Of a stretch of DNA of 64,000 bases, positions 45,395-54,094 are shown piece after piece. Positions within the stretch are counted from its first letter, which is position 1; each line of letters starts with the position of its first letter. The translations under genes and the position numbers were made by a program. The notes under the pieces are model-generated. The model saw only the letters and a program-made list of their open reading frames with translations, searched no databases and was not told the DNA's origin. Origin of the DNA: Halorussus amylolyticus (lineage in GTDB: Archaea > Halobacteriota > Halobacteria > Halobacteriales > Haladaptataceae); the NCBI RefSeq assembly GCF_004143485.2, contig NZ_ML974132.1, forward strand, positions 124,001 through 188,000, read 5' to 3'.

Positions 45395-45410
45395 GTTCGC
45401 GCTTCCCGGG

Positions 45411-45767
45411 CTACTTTCTCGCTTCGCGGTCGGCCTCCGAGATTCTATCGGCTTCCTCCCGGATTCGCTTGGTCTCTCGGCCCGCGCCCACCTGACTGTT
45501 GTAGACGTGACGGACAATTTTCTCGCCCGACCCCTCGATTCGGTCATCGGACGCGTTCGCCTCGTCGGGACCGTCCTCTCGCGCCCGGCGCAACCGAGAC
45601 ACCGCCCACCAGATGACGACCAGTACGACAGCGATTCCGACGGTTTCGACGGCGAGCAGCGCCGAAATCCCGAACTCCGCCCAAGCGGCGACCAGTCCGG
45701 CGAGGAACACCGCCACGAGTACGAATCTGAGGAGGTAGTGTGCTAGGGAGGCCGCGTCACCCGTCAT
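45411..45767 (-). CDS. Two-span membrane protein, unknown
   Basis: 118 residues from ATG 45767. Two helices (~12-30 and 38-58) and a charged, helical cytoplasmic tail (~60-118). Convergent with folD, 16 bases between stops. No family recognised. Confidence 0.6.
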   Translation of the reverse strand: MTGDAASLAHYLLRFVLVAVFLAGLVAAWAEFGISALLAVETVGIAVVLVVIWWAVSRLRRAREDGPDEANASDDRIEGSGEKIVRHVYNSQVGAGRETKRIREEADRISEADREARK

Positions 45768-45815
45768 GCCGCGGAATAGCGCACCAACTCTCAAAAAAGA
45801 TGCGTGAGTTCCGGG

Positions 45816-46532
45816 TCACGCCAGTCGGTCGAACCGCTCGCGCGCACTCGCGAGCGCGTCCACATCGTCCTCACGCAGGAACCGACTCACGTCTCGGGCC
45901 GCCTCGACCAGCAGTTCCGCGGTCTCGGGGTCCACGTCGCCCTCCAGCGCGCGGACGCGCTTGACGTGGGTTTCGAGGGTTTCGAGCGCCGACGCGCCCT
46001 CCGAATCGACGCCCTCCTCGTCGGCCCAGTCGGCCATCTCCCGGCGGTACTCGCCGACGGCCTCCCCGTACGCCAGCCCTCGAATCGCGTGCATCGTCTT
46101 CGGAACCTCACTCGGGGCGGGGCGCTCGCCGTCGTCGGCCCCGCGGAGGAGCGCGAGGAAGTACCACTCCTCGTCGTCGTTCACGTCCAAGCCCCGTCCG
46201 ACCACGTCGGCGGCGTGCCGGAGTTCGTTGGCCGCGAGGTACGCGTCGTCGAGCGCGCGCAGGTCGCCGCCCCTGACGAACCCTCGCTTGCGGACGTACC
46301 CGCGGGCGGCCTCGCTCGCGCGGTCGGCGACCTCGCGGAGCGACTCGGCTTCGACCGCCTCGCGAGCGTCGGTCAGGTCGAGTTCGACCGGCGAATCCGT
46401 GTGGAGACGGCGTTCGGAATCGACGCCGACGCTCCGGAGGCTTCCGCACGACGGACACTCGACGCTCCCGGTCTCGTAGTAGGACCACCGCGTCCCGCAG
46501 TCGTTGCACTCGCGCTCGCCGCGGACTTTCAT
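45816..46532 (-). CDS. Zinc-ribbon haloarchaeal protein (probably DUF7117)
   Basis: 238 residues. The N-terminus CNDCGTRWSYYETGSVECPSC is a TFIIB-like zinc ribbon given here only by its ends: Cys9/Cys12 and Cys26/Cys29. The rest is an alpha-helical region with many Glu/Arg, ending DALASARERFDRLA. Function unknown; a nucleic-acid role is possible because of the ribbon. Confidence 0.65.
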   Translation of the reverse strand: MKVRGERECNDCGTRWSYYETGSVECPSCGSLRSVGVDSERRLHTDSPVELDLTDAREAVEAESLREVADRASEAARGYVRKRGFVRGGDLRALDDAYLAANELRHAADVVGRGLDVNDDEEWYFLALLRGADDGERPAPSEVPKTMHAIRGLAYGEAVGEYRREMADWADEEGVDSEGASALETLETHVKRVRALEGDVDPETAELLVEAARDVSRFLREDDVDALASARERFDRLA

Positions 46533-46623
46533 ACCCCCGTTTTCGCCGTCGAGTCACAAAACGCCCGCGAACCTCCTTTGGCACGCCTGAAGACTTATAT
46601 CAGTTTGTAGTGACGTGTGGGGC

Positions 46624-46875
46624 ATGGCTCGGGACGCCGAGGGGAAACTGCTCCGGTTTCGGACGCCCGTCTCCGAGACGTTCTTCCGGGACTACGGCGT
46701 GCCGCTCGCGTTCACGGCCGGTGGCCTGCTCGTCGTCGCCCTGGTCCTCGCGGACGGCGTCGTCGAGGCCGCGACGTTCATCGGCGCGTTCGTCGGCCTG
46801 TCGCTCGGCTCGATTCTGGCGGGTCTCGCGGTGTACAACGTCGTGGTCGTCGTCCTGCTCGCCGCGAGTCGGTGA
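46624..46875 (+). CDS. Two-span small membrane protein
   Basis: 83 residues from ATG 46624 (in frame codons just upstream give MWG). Two hydrophobic segments (~28-45 and 52-80). No family known. Confidence 0.55.
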   Translation: MARDAEGKLLRFRTPVSETFFRDYGVPLAFTAGGLLVVALVLADGVVEAATFIGAFVGLSLGSILAGLAVYNVVVVVLLAASR

Positions 46876-46891
46876 GCGATTCGCACGAGCA

Positions 46892-46896
46892 TTTAT
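46892..46896 (+). promoter_or_regulatory. TATA box supporting a start at 46925
   Basis: TTTAT about 31 bases before ATG 46925, in the intergenic gap. It argues that the next gene begins at 46925 rather than at GTG 47040. Confidence 0.4.
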
Positions 46897-46924
46897 CTGC
46901 CTGCCCGAAAAAGGACCGAGTACG

Positions 46925-47435
46925 ATGTCGGGTCACGGTCTCTCCACCGAGACGTCCGAGGATAGAGTAAGTCGCCAGTCGGCGGCTGGTCGAGAAATTC
47001 TCCGCGAGATTCGTCGATTCTGACGGCGGCACGCTCGCCGTGACGGTCGCGGGCGACTCGCACGAACTCTCCAGAGCCGAAGCCGACCGGCTCCGCGCCG
47101 CGCTCGGCGAGGCGCTGACCGAGCGCCGGGAGTTCGTCCGGACGGTCGGAACCCACCGCGAGGACGGAAGCTACGTCGTCGCGCGCAGGCGCGCCGACTC
47201 GTCGGGCCACCGAAAAGTGTTCGAGAGCTTCGCGGCCCTGCGGCGGCTCTACGACCGCTTGCCTTCGGAGTTCACCGCCGAGGACGTGGGCCGGACGGGT
47301 CTCACGGGCGGGCGGCGACACATGCTGGTCCACCACTTCGCGGAGCATCCCGGCTTCGACTGCGAACTGTCGAAACGCCAGCCGCTGACCGGGAGAAAGC
47401 GAGACGAATTCGACGGGGGTGAAATCGGCGGCTGA
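46925..47435 (+). CDS. Conserved haloarchaeal protein (DUF7528-like), apparent frameshift near 46968
   Basis: The downstream frame, from GTG 47040, gives 131 residues with the conserved-looking core AEDVGRTGLTGGRRHMLVHH. Upstream in that same frame, coding-like sequence continues back to 46971 (RRLVEKFSARFVDSDGG) without a start codon, while ATG 46925, with a TATA box at the right distance, opens the neighbouring frame. One base removed in the GTAAGTC near 46967-46973 would fuse them to ~169 residues. Either a sequencing error or a real mutation; otherwise the gene starts at 47040. Confidence 0.6.
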
Positions 47436-47436
47436 A

Positions 47437-47492
47437 GTGGAATGCGACTGTTATCGGGAGTGACGTGGAACGCGACTGCTATCAGGGATGAC
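47437..47492. repeat. Two tandem 28-base units right after a stop codon
   Basis: 47437-47464 and 47465-47492 share most bases (GTGGAANGCGACTG core). The first begins two bases after the stop at 47435. Confidence 0.7.
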
Positions 47493-47514
47493 GTGACAGT
47501 GAAGCGACCTACTC

Positions 47515-47730
47515 CCGGTACAACTGAGGACCGCACAGCACGCCACCGCACCGCGCCCCGTACCTCCCCGCGTCTCGCTGAACAACGTGAAGCGAGGCTC
47601 GGAAGACGCGGTTTGTCTTCCGGCGTCTCAGCGAGCGAAGCGAGGTGAGGCTCGTCGGAGCGTGCTCCGACGGCGTGCGCTTGCGCTCGCACAGCGAGCG
47701 CAAGCGCGGCGCGTCCCGTGGTCTGTGTAG
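47515..47730. repeat. Dispersed inverted-repeat family, copy B (left-type end)
   Basis: Begins CCGGTACAACTGAGGACCGC, close to the left end of copy E, then ACCGCACC and TACCTCCCC. Inside are perfect hairpins 47653-47672 (9-bp arms) and 47677-47707 (14-bp arms, loop ACA). The rest of the 47493-47803 gap is unremarkable. Confidence 0.6.
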
Positions 47731-47803
47731 CCACCGAAACGCTGAGTGCCGAGTTCGTGCCGCCACGCCAACGCTTTTGGCGCTCGGTTCCGACCGAACG
47801 CGC

Positions 47804-48730
47804 ATGGCACCACGACCATCGACGTTCTCCATCGCGGCCCGCGACCCCGAGACGGGCGCGGTCGGCATTGCGGTCCAATCGAAGTTCGTCGGCGTGGGCG
47901 CGGTCGTCCCGTTCGTCAGCGCCGACGCGGGCGCGGTCGCCACCCAGAGCTACGCCAACGTCGCCTACGGGCCGGACGGTCTCGACCTGCTCCGGGACGG
48001 GAAGGCGGCCGAGGAAGTCGTCCGGGAACTGACTGACTCCGACGACGAATCGGCGAGTCGGCAGGTCGGCGTCGTCGGACAGGACGGGTCGGTCGCCGCC
48101 TTCACGGGCGAGGAGTGCTTCGACTTCGCGGGCGACGTGCAGGGCGAGAACTACACCGTGCAGGGAAACATCCTCGAGAACCGCGACACCATCGAAGCGA
48201 TGGCCGAGACGTTCGAAACCGCCGAGGGCGGCCTTCCGGAACGTCTCATCGCCGCGCTCCACGCGGGCAACGACGCGGGCGGCGACAAGCGCGGCGAGCA
48301 GAGCGCGGCGCTCTACGTCGCCAAGGAGTCGGGCGGCTACGACGGCCGGAACGACCGCTGGATAGACGTGCGCGTGGACGACCACGAGACGCCCATCGAC
48401 GAACTCGAACGCGTGTTCAAGGTGTACGACGTGACCCTGCTCGAACGCGAGGAACCCGACGACTGCCGGGCGCTCTCGGGCGAGACCGCCGAGGCAGTCT
48501 CCGAAACGCTCGCGGACCTCGGACTGCTCGACCGAGAGGCGACCGCCGAGTTCGGCGAGGACGAACGCGCCGCCTTGGAGGAGTTCCGCGGCCTGAACAA
48601 CTTCGAGAACCACGACCTCCCGGTGCTGGAGGACGCGCTGGCCCGCGGCTGGGACGACTCGGAGGGGACGGGCGAGGAGCGAATGGTGGACGCCCTCTGG
48701 CACGGTCTCTCCCGCCTCGACCGGAAGTGA
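47804..48730 (+). CDS. DUF1028 protein (Ntn-hydrolase-like fold)
   Basis: 308 residues from ATG 47804. STFSIAARDPETGAVGIAVQS, VAVQ-SKF, GAVATQSYANVAYG and FTGEECFDFAGDVQGENY are the DUF1028 signature. Structures of the family show an Ntn-hydrolase-like sandwich; activity is not established. The extra ~95 C-terminal residues (from LERVFKVYDV) look like a peptidoglycan-binding-like or other added domain. Its stop TGA is the left target-site copy of the element inserted behind it. Confidence 0.82.
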   Translation: MAPRPSTFSIAARDPETGAVGIAVQSKFVGVGAVVPFVSADAGAVATQSYANVAYGPDGLDLLRDGKAAEEVVRELTDSDDESASRQVGVVGQDGSVAAFTGEECFDFAGDVQGENYTVQGNILENRDTIEAMAETFETAEGGLPERLIAALHAGNDAGGDKRGEQSAALYVAKESGGYDGRNDRWIDVRVDDHETPIDELERVFKVYDVTLLEREEPDDCRALSGETAEAVSETLADLGLLDREATAEFGEDERAALEEFRGLNNFENHDLPVLEDALARGWDDSEGTGEERMVDALWHGLSRLDRK

Positions 48731-48837
48731 TACTGTCGGCTGTACTTCTTCGAATAGCGGTGCGTTGAAGACGAAGGTAGAGACGAGGGACCGTCCAATC
48801 CTCAACGGTGATTTTCACGTACGTACAGCCGACAGTA
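48731..48837. mobile_element. MITE-like element, 107 bases, 15-bp perfect terminal inverted repeats
   Basis: TACTGTCGGCTGTAC (48731-48745) is the exact reverse complement of 48823-48837. Both ends are flanked by TGA (48728-48730 and 48838-48840), a possible 3-base target duplication of TNA type. The interior has no gene. Such a layout fits a non-autonomous relative of an IS; no full IS with these ends is in the window. Confidence 0.7.
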
Positions 48838-48957
48838 TGAACCGTACTCCGAAGTGTCGCGAAAGTGCGACTCAAATCCGGTTCGAGCCACCCGTCACCG
48901 AGATTTTATATCAAATACTCAACTACCGAAACTTACTTCAGTGCGGTATCTTCCGGT

Positions 48958-48966
48958 ACGTTTAAG
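48958..48966 (+). promoter_or_regulatory. TATA box of lsm-rpl37e
   Basis: GTACGTTTAAGC contains TTTAA about 28 bases before ATG 48991. Confidence 0.45.
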
Positions 48967-48990
48967 CATTCGACGGGTGGCGCTAATGGT

Positions 48991-49182
48991 ATGAGTGGAC
49001 GACCGCTCGACGTACTGGAGGCTTCCCTCGACGAGGAGGTCACGGTGCGCTTGAAAGGCGGCGAGGAGTTCGTCGGTACGCTGACCGGCTACGACCAGCA
49101 CATGAACCTCGTTCTGGAGGATACCGAAGAAGAAGACACAACCATTATACGCGGCGACAACCTCGTTTCGATTAACCCATGA
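48991..49182 (+). CDS. lsm: Lsm/Sm-like archaeal protein (SmAP)
   Basis: 63 residues: Sm1 motif ([23 protein letters not shown], shown only by its start VTVRLKGG and end DQHMN) and Sm2 IIRGDNLV. It forms rings that bind U-rich RNA and is linked to tRNA and sRNA metabolism. Overlaps rpl37e by ATGA, a conserved archaeal pairing. Confidence 0.95.
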   Translation: MSGRPLDVLEASLDEEVTVRLKGGEEFVGTLTGYDQHMNLVLEDTEEEDTTIIRGDNLVSINP

Positions 49183-49352
49183 CCGGCGCAGGCACCCCTA
49201 GCCAAGGGAAGAAGAACACCACGACGCACACGAAGTGTCGTCGGTGTGGCGAGAAGTCGTATCACGTCAAAAAGAAGCAGTGTTCGTCGTGCGGTTTCGG
49301 CAAATCGAAGAAGCGCCGAGACTACGAGTGGCAGAGCAAGGCTGGCGAATAG
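49179..49352 (+). CDS. rpl37e: 50S ribosomal protein L37e
   Basis: 57 residues, starting [20 protein letters not shown]. Zinc motif Cys-Arg-Arg-Cys and Cys-Ser-Ser-Cys ([19 protein letters not shown]), basic throughout. Standard length and position after lsm. Confidence 0.95.
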   Translation: MTGAGTPSQGKKNTTTHTKCRRCGEKSYHVKKKQCSSCGFGKSKKRRDYEWQSKAGE

Positions 49353-49439
49353 CCGACCGCTCTCCGGCGCATCTCTCCGTTCTCACGAACTCGCGTTCGA
49401 GTAGCGGCTTGCTTTTCGACCCCGATTCGCTTTTCGAGA

Positions 49440-49471
49440 GCGGCGAGTCCGGCGACTGCCGGACTCGCCGC
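49440..49471 (+). terminator. Perfect 14-bp-arm hairpin downstream of rpl37e
   Basis: 49440-49453 pairs with 49458-49471, loop GACT, followed by CTCTTGTCG. It stands 88 bases after the rpl37e stop and before the purF promoter. Confidence 0.55.
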
Positions 49472-49586
49472 CTCTTGTCGCCCGACACCCACAGTTATGC
49501 ACGAACGAGCATACCTTCTCGGAGGAGAGCCGGAAATTCGGCACGATAACGAGGGTTTTTACTACCGGCCCGCCCTACCGACTCCC

Positions 49587-51083
49587 ATGCCAGACGGCCG
49601 GGACGCGGCCCACAGTGGTCCGACCGAGAACGCCCTTTCGGGTCCGACCGAGAAGTGCGGCGTCGTCGGGGTCTCGCTCGCCGAGCGAGACGCCGCGCGC
49701 CCGCTCTACTACTCGCTGTACGCCCTCCAACACCGCGGTCAGGAGTCGGCGGGCATCGTGACCCACGACGGATTCCAACAACACAGCCACGTCGAGATGG
49801 GACTGGTCGGCGACGCCTTCGACGAGGCCGATATCGAGGGCCTGCGCGGGAGCGCGGGTATCGGCCACGTTCGCTACCCGACCGCGGGAAGCGTGGACAA
49901 GTCGTGCGCCCAACCGTTCACGGTGTCGTTCAAGAGCGGCGCGCTCGGTCTGAGCCACAACGGCAACCTCGTCAACGCCGACGACGTTCGGGACCGCCTC
50001 GCCGGGATGGGCCACGCGTTCACCTCCGACGGCGACACCGAGGTCATCGCCCACGACCTCGCGCGAAATCTGCTCGAATCCGACCTCGTGCGCGCGGTCA
50101 AACGCACGATGGGTCGAATCCACGGGTCGTACTCGCTGACCATCATGCACGACGACACTGTGCTGGGCGTGCGCGACCCCGAGGGGAATCGCCCGCTCTG
50201 TATCGGCGAACTCGAAGACGGCTACGTCCTCGCCAGCGAGTCGGCCGCCATCGACACCCTCGACGGCGAACTCGTCCGGGACGTGCGACCCGGCGAGCTC
50301 GTCGTCCTCCAACCGGGCGGCGACGGATTCGACTCCTACCAACTGTTCGAGCGCGAGAACACCGCCCACTGCTTTTTCGAACACGTCTACTTCGCCCGGC
50401 CCGACAGCGTCATCGACGAGAACCTCGTCTACGAAGTCCGCCGGGAACTCGGTCGAAGCCTCTGGGACGAAAGCGGCATCGACACCGACGTGGTGATGCC
50501 CGTCCCCGACTCCGGCCGGGCGTTCGCGAGCGGGTACGCCGAGGCCGCCCAAGAGGCCGAGGCCGGAGTCGAGTTCGCCGAGGGCCTGATGAAGAATCGG
50601 TACGTCGGTCGCACCTTTATCATGCCGACCCAGGGCGAGCGCGAGCGCGCGGTCCGCCTGAAGCTCAACCCCATCAAGTCCACCGTGAAGGGCAAGACCG
50701 TCACCCTCATCGACGACTCCATCGTTCGCGGAACGACTTCGACCCAACTGGTCGGACTCCTCAAGGACTGCGGCGCGGAGGAGGTCCACATGCGAATCGG
50801 CGCGCCGCCCATCGTCGCCCCCTGCTACATGGGCATCAACATGGCGACCCGCGAGGAACTCATCGCCGCCGATAAGTCGGTCGAGGAGATTCGGGACGCA
50901 ATCGACGCAGACAGCCTCGCGTACCTCTCGACGCAAGCGGTCGCGGACGCCATTGGACGCTCGCGTGCGGACCTCTGCATGGGGTGTGTCACCGGCGAGT
51001 ACCCCTACGACATCGACGGCGAGGAGACCGACCGCGAAGTGTCCCGGCCCGAAATCGCCGAGACCGCGGGCGCCGACGACTGA
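49587..51083 (+). CDS. purF: Amidophosphoribosyltransferase
   Basis: 498 residues from ATG 49587. Cys24 (TEKCGVVGV) should be the Ntn nucleophile after removal of a propeptide of 23 residues; that propeptide contains a repeated GPTE. ALQHRGQESAGI, the PRPP loop VTLIDDSIVRGTTS and three C-terminal Cys (RADLCMGCVTGEYPY and APCYMGI) for a [4Fe-4S] cluster are present. First committed step of purine synthesis; its glutamine amidotransferase part makes NH3. Confidence 0.95.
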   Translation: MPDGRDAAHSGPTENALSGPTEKCGVVGVSLAERDAARPLYYSLYALQHRGQESAGIVTHDGFQQHSHVEMGLVGDAFDEADIEGLRGSAGIGHVRYPTAGSVDKSCAQPFTVSFKSGALGLSHNGNLVNADDVRDRLAGMGHAFTSDGDTEVIAHDLARNLLESDLVRAVKRTMGRIHGSYSLTIMHDDTVLGVRDPEGNRPLCIGELEDGYVLASESAAIDTLDGELVRDVRPGELVVLQPGGDGFDSYQLFERENTAHCFFEHVYFARPDSVIDENLVYEVRRELGRSLWDESGIDTDVVMPVPDSGRAFASGYAEAAQEAEAGVEFAEGLMKNRYVGRTFIMPTQGERERAVRLKLNPIKSTVKGKTVTLIDDSIVRGTTSTQLVGLLKDCGAEEVHMRIGAPPIVAPCYMGINMATREELIAADKSVEEIRDAIDADSLAYLSTQAVADAIGRSRADLCMGCVTGEYPYDIDGEETDREVSRPEIAETAGADD

Positions 51084-51298
51084 CGGCCTCTCGACTCCAA
51101 TTGTTCCTTCTGGCCCTCTCGTGGCGTCGAATCACGAGCGACGGCGAGACCGGCTATGGCGGCGTGGTCGGGAGCTACTTCCGCGAGGATACGACGCGTA
51201 AGAAGTGCTATTGGTGACATACGAGGCCAGGGTGGGCGAGGAATAACTCCCACACCCGACTGCCGAGGTTCCGAGCGAATTTTCGGACTCGGCGGTTC
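51084..51298. other. Intergenic gap without recognisable features
   Basis: 215 bases between purF and the convergent DUF420 gene end. No gene, no long hairpin and no copy of the repeat families is visible. Confidence 0.5.
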
Positions 51299-51856
51299 TC
51301 AGAACAGGTACAACAGCAGGTACACCACCACACCGAGCGAGAACGAAATCAGCCACAGACTCGCCGCGACGCGCCCGATTCGGGGATGGGCCGTCGCCGA
51401 CAGTTCCGAGACCGGCCGGGTCACCGCCAGCAGGAGGACGTAGTACAACAGCGGGATGCAGACGATAGCCAGCAGGACGTGAATCCCGAGCAGCGGGAAG
51501 AACACGAACCGCTCGATTACCGCGGGACCCTCGAACGGCGTCGGTCCGAGGAGCGCGACCCGGTAGAGGTACAGCACGAGAAACGTCGCGAACAGGACGA
51601 CGCCCGCGACCATCCCCTTCCGGTGGCGCTCGACGTCGCCGCGGCGAATCGCGCGCCACGCCGACGCGATGACCACGACGGCGACGGCGCTGACCGCGGC
51701 GTTGACGTGGGGAATCGCCGCGAGGACGGGGTCGGGCGCGCGCGGCAGGACGCCCGGAGGTACGACGCGAAGCACTGCGGCGAACACTAGCGCCAGCGAG
51801 ACGACGCTCAACAGACTGGTCACTGCGGGAACGTGGCGCTTTACGAGGCGCTCCAT
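51299..51856 (-). CDS. DUF420 membrane protein
   Basis: 185 residues, five hydrophobic helices, with conserved-type His residues (IPHVNAAVSAVAVV, ERHRKGMVAG, LLGIHVLLAIVCIPLLYYVL) as in DUF420/CtaM-like proteins of cytochrome oxidase loci. His positions suggest heme or copper contact, but the function in haloarchaea is unproven. Confidence 0.8.
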   Translation of the reverse strand: MERLVKRHVPAVTSLLSVVSLALVFAAVLRVVPPGVLPRAPDPVLAAIPHVNAAVSAVAVVVIASAWRAIRRGDVERHRKGMVAGVVLFATFLVLYLYRVALLGPTPFEGPAVIERFVFFPLLGIHVLLAIVCIPLLYYVLLLAVTRPVSELSATAHPRIGRVAASLWLISFSLGVVVYLLLYLF

Positions 51857-51932
51857 GACCGAGACTTCGAACCCAGGGCAGTTACGCCTTGCCGTGTAGG
51901 TCGGTGCCGTCCCGGCGTTGAAACGAAAGGCC

Positions 51933-51939
51933 TTTTATT
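51933..51939 (+). promoter_or_regulatory. TATA box of the tRNA-Leu gene
   Basis: TTTTATT about 44 bases before the mature tRNA 5' end, giving a short leader. Confidence 0.45.
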
Positions 51940-51979
51940 CGGGTAGTGTCTACAACTGAGTGCAGGAAAGAGACAGCGG

Positions 51980-52064
<85 letters not shown>

Positions 52065-52151
52065 TCGCACGTGCGACACACCGTCGTACACATGATGCAG
52101 GTGGAGTCCCTTGGGACTGCACCCACGCACAATCCTTCGGAAGTTACGTTC

Positions 52152-52184
52152 GAGAGCGGTGCGACCGCCGGTCGCACCGCTCTC
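52152..52184. repeat. Perfect 15-bp-arm hairpin downstream of tRNA-Leu
   Basis: GAGAGCGGTGCGACC (52152-52166) pairs with 52170-52184, loop GCC. It is about 90 bases after the tRNA. Confidence 0.6.
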
Positions 52185-52240
52185 TTCGACGGTTAGTTTC
52201 TCGCACGATACTGCAGTAACGCGGACAGCCGTCCGAACTC

Positions 52241-52286
52241 CGCGAAATCGAGGCCGTTCGCGACCGCGAACGGCCTCGATTTCGCG
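52241..52286 (-). terminator. Perfect hairpin with 22-bp arms behind the thioesterase gene
   Basis: 52241-52262 and 52265-52286 are exact reverse complements with loop AC, the longest perfect hairpin of this sort here. It is 45 bases beyond the minus-strand stop at 52332; the strand it serves is inferred. Confidence 0.55.
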
Positions 52287-52331
52287 TTCTCGAACGCGCA
52301 GATTCAGGTCGAGATTCAGGCGAATCGCCGA

Positions 52332-52733
52332 TTACAGCCCCTCGAATTCCTCGACTTTCTCGCGCCACGTCTCGGGAATCTGGCGCGACGACCCCGTCTC
52401 CCGGTCGATAACGACCTGCACGGCTTCGCCGGTCGCGGCCACCTCGCCGTTCGCCCGGACTTCGTACGCCATTCGAATCGAGGAGTCGCCCAACTCGGCG
52501 ACGCGGGCCGCGACCGTCACCTCGTCGCCGAGTTCGACCGAGTCCCGGAAGTCGAGTTCGAGGTTCGCCAGCACGGTCGAGACCTTCGAGAGGTCTTCGT
52601 CCACCACTTCTCGGAAGTAGGCCGACCGGGCCTCTTCGAGGTAGGTCGCGTAGACGGAATTGTTGACGTGTCCCATCGCGTCGATGTCCCGGAACCGAAC
52701 GTCCACGTCGGCTTCGAACGAGTAGTCGGTCAT
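52332..52733 (-). CDS. Acyl-CoA thioesterase, hotdog fold (4HBT/YbgC type)
   Basis: 133 residues from ATG 52733. VRFRDIDAMGHVNNSVYATYLEEAR carries the catalytic-type Asp and His-Asn-Asn element (DIDAMGHVNN). It hydrolyses acyl-CoA or aromatic-CoA thioesters; substrate unknown. Confidence 0.87.
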   Translation of the reverse strand: MTDYSFEADVDVRFRDIDAMGHVNNSVYATYLEEARSAYFREVVDEDLSKVSTVLANLELDFRDSVELGDEVTVAARVAELGDSSIRMAYEVRANGEVAATGEAVQVVIDRETGSSRQIPETWREKVEEFEGL

Positions 52734-52817
52734 CGCTCGCACGTCGGAGGTCGCGACAATTTGCTCTGTCGCTTTCGGAATCCCTTCGAATCGCCCCCGG
52801 AACCGTCTCGAATCGAC

Positions 52818-53561
52818 CTACGGGTAGGTCGATTCGAGATAGGCGTCCAACTCGGTGACCGTCTCGGGGTCGTAGGTCCAGAGGCCCCGGAACGTCCCCG
52901 ACTCATCGACCTCCTCGGCGACGAGCGCGCACGCTTGGTAGTCGTCACCCCCGCCGTCGAACACCACGAACCAGAACGCACCGATTTCGGCGGCGGTGTC
53001 GGTGTGAACCGTGATGCGCTCGGAAACGGGAACGTCGGGAGGCCAGTCCGGCCGCGCGTAGACGTGAACGTCGAGGAGCGACTCCGCCGCCAGCAGTTCG
53101 TAGCGTTCGCGCTGGGCGGCGAAGGCGGCGGGGCGCTGGAATCCGGTCCGGAGCGTGCCGGTGCCTCGCCGGTACGCCCGGTCTTCGATTTCGCGGCTGA
53201 CCGCCAGCATCTGGCGCTTGTCGAACGAGACGAACGTGGTGTCGGCGAGCAGGTCGAGGAGCGCGCGAACCGCTTCGGGAGGCCCGGTCTCCGAGAGTCG
53301 AGTTCCGCCGCCTCGGAGTTCACTGTGCGACACCGATGGTTCGAGGAGTTCGCGGACGGCCGCCGCGCCGACGCTCCCGAGGAACTCCCCGCCTTCGGTC
53401 ACGACGACGAAGCCGCCCGAACCGTCGTCGGGCAGGTCGGCGTGTTCGACCGCGACGTTGCGCGTCTCGAACTGGGATTCGAGTCCGTCGAGTCGGTCGG
53501 GTGCGAACACCGTGACGGTCTTGCGCCGAGACGCGACCTCGTCGAGAAACGACCGAAGCAT
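52818..53561 (-). CDS. DICT sensory-domain protein
   Basis: 247 residues. MLRSFLDEVASRRKTVTVFAP is the typical start of haloarchaeal DICT proteins; later SFDKRQMLAVSREIEDRAYRR gives the core helix. Such sensors occur alone or with HTH partners; the winged-helix gene six bases upstream is the likely one. Ligand unknown. Confidence 0.72.
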   Translation of the reverse strand: MLRSFLDEVASRRKTVTVFAPDRLDGLESQFETRNVAVEHADLPDDGSGGFVVVTEGGEFLGSVGAAAVRELLEPSVSHSELRGGGTRLSETGPPEAVRALLDLLADTTFVSFDKRQMLAVSREIEDRAYRRGTGTLRTGFQRPAAFAAQRERYELLAAESLLDVHVYARPDWPPDVPVSERITVHTDTAAEIGAFWFVVFDGGGDDYQACALVAEEVDESGTFRGLWTYDPETVTELDAYLESTYP

Positions 53562-53567
53562 GGCGAA

Positions 53568-53972
53568 TCACCCTCGGGGACGGCTGTTGTGGCGGGAGTC
53601 CGACGACGCCGCGCGCTCGACCGCGAGCGCGCGGTCGAGCGCGGTGTCGAGGAAGTCGGGAATGTCGGCGAGCGCGACCTCGCCCGAATCGGGGTCGTAG
53701 CGGACGAATCCGGCGTCGGCGAGCATCGGGAGGTGCGTGTGGTGAAGCCCGACTATCGTTCGCCGTCGGTCCTCGGGGGTCGCCGCGCTCGCGCCGTCCT
53801 CGCGCGCTCGAAGCCATCCCGTCACGACGGTCGCGAGTTCGCCGAGGGTCGTCGTCTCCTCGACCCGGAGGTAGTAGAGCGCGTGCCGCCGCTCCACGTC
53901 GGCGAGCGCCCCGAACGCCGCATCGACCATCGCGGCGTCCTCGTCCCCACTGCCCGAACTCCGTGATTCCAT
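53568..53972 (-). CDS. Winged-helix transcription regulator (DUF7344-like)
   Basis: 134 residues: DVERRHALYYLRVEETTTLGELATVV is an ArsR-like helix-turn-helix half, followed by VGLHHTHLPMLADAGFVRYD, the wing. Six bases from the DICT sensor gene, so the two probably act together. Confidence 0.72.
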   Translation of the reverse strand: MESRSSGSGDEDAAMVDAAFGALADVERRHALYYLRVEETTTLGELATVVTGWLRAREDGASAATPEDRRRTIVGLHHTHLPMLADAGFVRYDPDSGEVALADIPDFLDTALDRALAVERAASSDSRHNSRPRG

Positions 53973-54094
53973 GCTCTATCTTACGATAGTAGTCGTCGAA
54001 CCGGAATGAGTGTTGTGGGCGACCCAACGGTTCGCGGGAGTCGTCGGACGCCACAATCCCGGTATTCAAATGCTCGCTGTGCGTAGTGGGTCGC

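Noticed and set aside
46925-47023. Independent 32-residue protein
   Set aside because: Better explained as the N-terminus of the frameshifted gene that follows.
48865-48990. Extended start for the Lsm protein
   Set aside because: The added residues are not Lsm-like and the TATA box at ~48960 lies inside them; ATG 48991 fits family length and a leaderless start.
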